Part shown: piece after piece, positions 59,158-64,000 of the stretch
Layout of the letters: every line of letters begins with the position of its first letter
Position numbering within the stretch: position 1 is the first letter of the stretch
Source: Amorphochlora amoebiformis
Taxonomy: Eukaryota; Cercozoa; Chlorarachniophyceae
Direction of reading: 5' to 3'
Length of the DNA: 64,000 nt
Assembly: GCA_054601695.1 (NCBI GenBank)
Contig: BAAHQB010000015.1
Location: 310,001 to 374,000, forward strand
The notes under the pieces: generated by a model
The model's input: the letters and a program-made list of their open reading frames with translations, nothing else
The model's database searches: none
What the model was told of the DNA's origin: nothing
Position numbers and translations under genes: made by a program

Positions 59158-59370
59158 ATATCTATATGTATATATATATATATATATCTAGATATATGTA
59201 TATCTATATCTATATATGTGTATATATATAGGTATGTGTATTGGCTGTAACAAAAAAATATAGTGTTCATACGAATACGTTTTACTGCATTATTTCGTAT
59301 GTTTTGCATGTTAATGTATACGTATATATAGATATATATATAGATACATATGTTTATCTATATATCTAAG

Positions 59371-59418
<48 letters not shown>

Positions 59419-59500
59419 ATATATGTATATATGTATATATATATATGTATGTATGTACTTATACATATTATGTACTATTATATATTTATATAAATATATA

Positions 59501-59542
<42 letters not shown>

Positions 59543-59664
59543 GTACATGTACCTTCAGACCCCCGAGTTTGACGAGATCGATGAATCTAGGCCATTCATA
59601 TACCTCTTGCTTCAGGGTATTCTAGTATTTTATATAGAATACAAACATATATGTATATAAATAT

Positions 59665-59727
<63 letters not shown>

Positions 59728-59757
59728 TTATCTTTAGCTGCATTCGCACTTCGTTAT

Positions 59758-59807
<50 letters not shown>

Positions 59808-60055
59808 CACTAAAGTATACATACTCATAAATATCTTGTTCAGAGTATCTGCTATTTTAGTTGGAATACATATGTATAATATAAATAGCATCTATCTCTG
59901 TTTAAATATATACATATAAATATATTTATATATGTATATGTATTATATATCTGTATGTATTTGTTCAATAGGATATCCAGCTATTTTGAATAGCAATATT
60001 ACATGAATTACCTGGATATACGTAAATATATATATATATATATATATACATATAT

Positions 60056-60099
<44 letters not shown>

Positions 60100-60185
60100 A
60101 ATACACATATATAGAGATACTATACATATATGTACACCACATATGTGCATATATTATATATATATATATATATACACATACATAT

Positions 60186-60222
<37 letters not shown>

Positions 60223-60680
60223 GATGTATATATATATAGATATAATATATGTATATAATTATATTCGTACCTCCGAGAAATAAACCCTTTTTTCCGCAGA
60301 CACAATCGCGACTACCCCAGTTGTAACAACCTATACATACATATACATATGTATACCATGTGTATACATATATCTATATGTATGTATGTGATGTATACAT
60401 ATACATCAATGGATATATCAATATGAACATATCTTTATTGTATATAAGTTTCATTAATATCTACATCTCTGCACAAACACACATACATAGATGTTTATGT
60501 ATACATTTATTATTTATGTACATAAATATACATTTTACTTTTATTTCCAGACGAATACTAAATATATATACATATATATATGTATATGTGTATATATATA
60601 TATATATATTAACACGTAAACACATGGTAATAAATATTTCATACATCTACCTCTCGTATACATATTTATATATCTACCAA

Positions 60681-60716
<36 letters not shown>

Positions 60717-60733
60717 CATCCACACACTTATGT

Positions 60734-60832
<99 letters not shown>

Positions 60833-61248
60833 CTGTCCAATAGATGCGCCAGAGCGTCTGTTAGCCTTGGATCGTACACCTATATATATTACACACACAT
60901 ATATATATATATGTATATATGTATATATATATATGTATATATATGATTCTAATTATTTATAAAAATATTTTTGTTATGTATATACCTACGTATCATATAT
61001 ATATATATATATTGCAACAAATATGTATATATATATACATATATAATACCACGTATTATACTTGTACATTTACACACGCCACAAATAGTAAATATATATA
61101 TATATATATATGCATATATATATGTGTGTGTGTTTAAATAAAAACTTTTATAAACATATGCATATGTTTATATTATGCATACATTTACACATAGTTTTAC
61201 ATGTTCGTATAACTGTATAATGCATAGAGGACTATATATGTTTAGGTG

Positions 61249-61280
<32 letters not shown>

Positions 61281-61288
61281 CGTATATG

Positions 61289-61322
<34 letters not shown>

Positions 61323-61356
61323 ATATATGTGTGTGCAAATATTCTATATGTAAGTA

Positions 61357-61421
<65 letters not shown>

Positions 61422-62071
61422 AATTATATATATATATTTAAATACATATATATATATATATACATAAATATACATGTATATATATATATACATATATGTG
61501 TATGTATACATATATATGTATCTAAATATATGTGTGTGTTTGCAAATATTCTATATATATATACATATATATATATATATGTATACATAATATATATATA
61601 TATACATATTATATATATATATATATATATATATACATGTGTATTTACACACATGTATATCTGTATATCTATACCATAAGTATATATACGTATATATATA
61701 AATATATGTACTAATGTAAATCTGTAAAGATATTATCACAAACCACATAACTTGATATGTTTTCATATACATACATACGTCTATATTCACACATACATAT
61801 ACAAACATATATACAATCTATATTTGACATATATCTATATTAATATTCGTATATCGAGTTACAAACCACGTCCGCTGCCAACACAAGTTGTAATCCTTTC
61901 ATCTCCTCCTCCCTAACCTCTCCATATATACCCTAAGCATATCGTTAATATATATACTACATATATATATATATATATATATATACTACATACATATATG
62001 CATGCATATGTATAGTTTCATATATACACACATACATATATATATATATTATATATTATAAATATATATAT

Positions 62072-62121
<50 letters not shown>

Positions 62122-62346
62122 GCGCATATCATCTATGAGACACCTCCCTTTGTCGTGTATCACCCGTAGGCCGAATTTTTATCTTTTCGCCGACCAAATC
62201 GCCTTCTTTCTTACGCTCTTCTCCCTCCCCTGGTAGTAAGTCTAGGATTAGAGTTGGTTGGTATATTATATATGTAGTATGTATTATGTGTATATATATT
62301 TTTAGATATGTGAATATGAGAACATATATATATATATATTGTTATT

Positions 62347-62378
<32 letters not shown>

Positions 62379-62819
62379 AAGATATATATATATATATATA
62401 CCTGGAGTAATACAAGCAACAAACCTTTTGAGTAGACGCGTATATATATATATATATATATATATATTGTATATATATGTATATATAAATAATACACATA
62501 TAATGTATATATATATATATACATACATACATACAACATCTTCGAATTGAAATTTGGGTACGCGTAGCTCTGTACACGTACATATATAGCATATATATAT
62601 AACATATATATATATACATATATATATATATATTATATTACATACATATAACACCTTCCAGAAATTTAGGTATTCTTAGCCAATCTAGCTTACGAACAAG
62701 GACAGGGTTGATTTTCGGTGGAGGATCTCTTTCGGGAGTTTGAGAGGTACTATGCTTGTTTTTCTCATCTTTTTCAAATAAACTTGAGTTTGCCTGTGTA
62801 TATATTCTTATCTGTACTT

Positions 62820-62867
<48 letters not shown>

Positions 62868-63155
62868 ATATATATATATATATATATAATATATGTACAT
62901 ATGAGTGTGTATATATGAATATATATATACATATATATGTTTGTATCAAAGTGTGTGTGTATGTCTTGTGTATCTTTCCCATTCGCTTGGATATACTTAG
63001 GTTTTGCCTGTACACTATATATAAATATATATATATATATATATGTATATATATGTATGGAGTGTGTTATATATGCTATATATATATATAAACTTATAAA
63101 TATATATAATTTCTCTCTTTCTATACATATGTCGTGGGAATTCAGTACACAAATT

Positions 63156-63200
<45 letters not shown>

Positions 63201-63249
63201 GTATGCATATACATATACATAAATATATATATATATATATATATATTCA

Positions 63250-63287
<38 letters not shown>

Positions 63288-63816
63288 GATCAAGGGTATA
63301 GGAGGGAAAGGATGGTTGAAATTAGGTGAATTTAGCATTTTAAAGGGGAAAAAGTGAATGATTTCGGAGACGTTACTTCGATATTTTTTTGTAAATTTGC
63401 CAGAATTTCGTCGTGGTAGTCAGTTGCTATTATGCATTGAGCGCCTAAAAGTGTTTATGTCTACATACTAATGCTGTTTTTATCATATTATATTATAAGT
63501 GTACTTGCACATGTTTATCGTATTTGATTTATGTATGTATATATATATTATTAAAAAAAATATTTATATATATAGTATATATATATATATATGTATAATA
63601 TACGTGTGCATGTAAAGATGATCTAATAACAGATATCCAGAAATACACACATATATATATATATATTTATATACATATTTATATTATACATATATATCTA
63701 TATGTATATGTAGACATATAATCCATCATCTATGAATATGTACACATAAATAGTTATAAATACATATAAATATATCTATTTACACACACATATATATATA
63801 TTATATAGACATATGG

Positions 63817-63864
<48 letters not shown>

Positions 63865-64000
63865 CTACGCATATATGCAGACATATTTAATATATATATA
63901 TATATATATATACGTATAACTATAGTATACCTATATATGTGTGTGTATGTATAAACGATATAATATCTATTTATACATTTTTATAATATATATATATATA
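59002..64000 (-). CDS. METTL22: METTL22-type protein lysine methyltransferase, 3' part (5' end beyond window)
   Basis: Nine exons chain in phase: 63377-63444, 62655-62793, 62531-62569, 62144-62229, 61867-61917, 60832-60879, 60271-60330, 59553-59621, 59002-59115 (stop TGA); 223 codons. In order they show [19 protein letters not shown] (the acidic strand after SAM motif I), [25 protein letters not shown] (the ADVxYD motif of this class I seven-beta-strand family), [11 protein letters not shown], and a C terminus ending [16 protein letters not shown]. The same series occurs in human METTL22 (Kin17 Lys methyltransferase). Motif I (GxGxG) and the start must lie to the right of base 64000. Related FAM86 and METTL21 members remain possible but fit less well. 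The segment from 63445 to the right edge is TA-rich intron. Confidence 0.85.
62965..63016 (-). repeat. Copy of a METTL22-type exon acceptor edge
   Basis: On the minus strand, GTACAGGCAAAACCTAAGTA here repeats ACACAGGCAAACTCAAGTTT at the start of exon 62655-62793, and similarity continues for about 45 bp. It lies upstream in transcription. Confidence 0.7.

Noticed and set aside
62404-62430. Candidate exon reading CCLYYS (-) in the METTL22-type gene
   Set aside because: Extending the previous exon to the GTATGT donor at 62531 joins directly and in phase to the exon at 62144-62229, so it is not needed.

Overview
The window is nuclear DNA from an intron-dense eukaryote. Genes are cut into many small exons (11 to 208 nt, some longer) joined by GT-AG introns made largely of TA dinucleotide repeats. 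Most long open frames in the window are (TA)n read as Tyr-Ile runs and are not genes. I rebuilt the genes by hand: I looked for islands of ordinary base composition, read them in all frames, and kept exons whose splice sites and reading-frame phases chain together. Degenerate TTAGGG/CCCTAA arrays near the left end suggest a subtelomeric or fused-telomere setting. One gene has a signal peptide followed by a transit-like leader and a NUMOD3 motif, which would suit an alga with a secondary plastid (stramenopile, haptophyte or rhizarian). That lineage guess is weak.

Layout. 1-9.3 kb: repeats, telomere-like arrays, polypurine/polypyrimidine tracts and no gene I can support. 9.75-12.88 kb (-): a Pro-rich C2HC/C2H2-like zinc-finger protein, 4 exons. 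13.36-14.95 kb (+): the NUMOD3 protein, 2 exons, divergent from the zinc-finger gene across a 480-bp spacer. 16.36-39.88 kb (-): one gene of about 52 exons encoding about 1182 aa with the order Cys-rich module, DEP, DEP, PH, three cyclic-nucleotide-binding domains, RGS. I know of no described protein with this domain order. 42.04-49.54 kb (-): an F-box-like protein, about 13 exons, tentative. 49.65-58.53 kb (+): a complete 12-exon SDR39U1-type NAD(P)-binding epimerase-family gene sharing a 103-bp divergent promoter with the F-box-like gene. 59.0 kb to beyond the right edge (-): the 3' part of a METTL22-type protein lysine methyltransferase.

The most unusual structural signal is a rule seen in every well-split gene. 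Copies of one edge of an exon (its acceptor side or its donor side), with the adjoining splice-site region, are repeated in the neighbouring TA-rich intron. Acceptor-edge copies lie upstream of the exon and donor-edge copies lie downstream. Some copies are perfect and keep a usable splice site (54.3-54.7 kb), others are decayed (55.3-55.8 kb), and one has become a potential alternative exon (37.8 kb). Two related terminal-inverted-repeat elements sit in introns of two different genes. CTAG-rich DNA marks the regions beyond stop codons.
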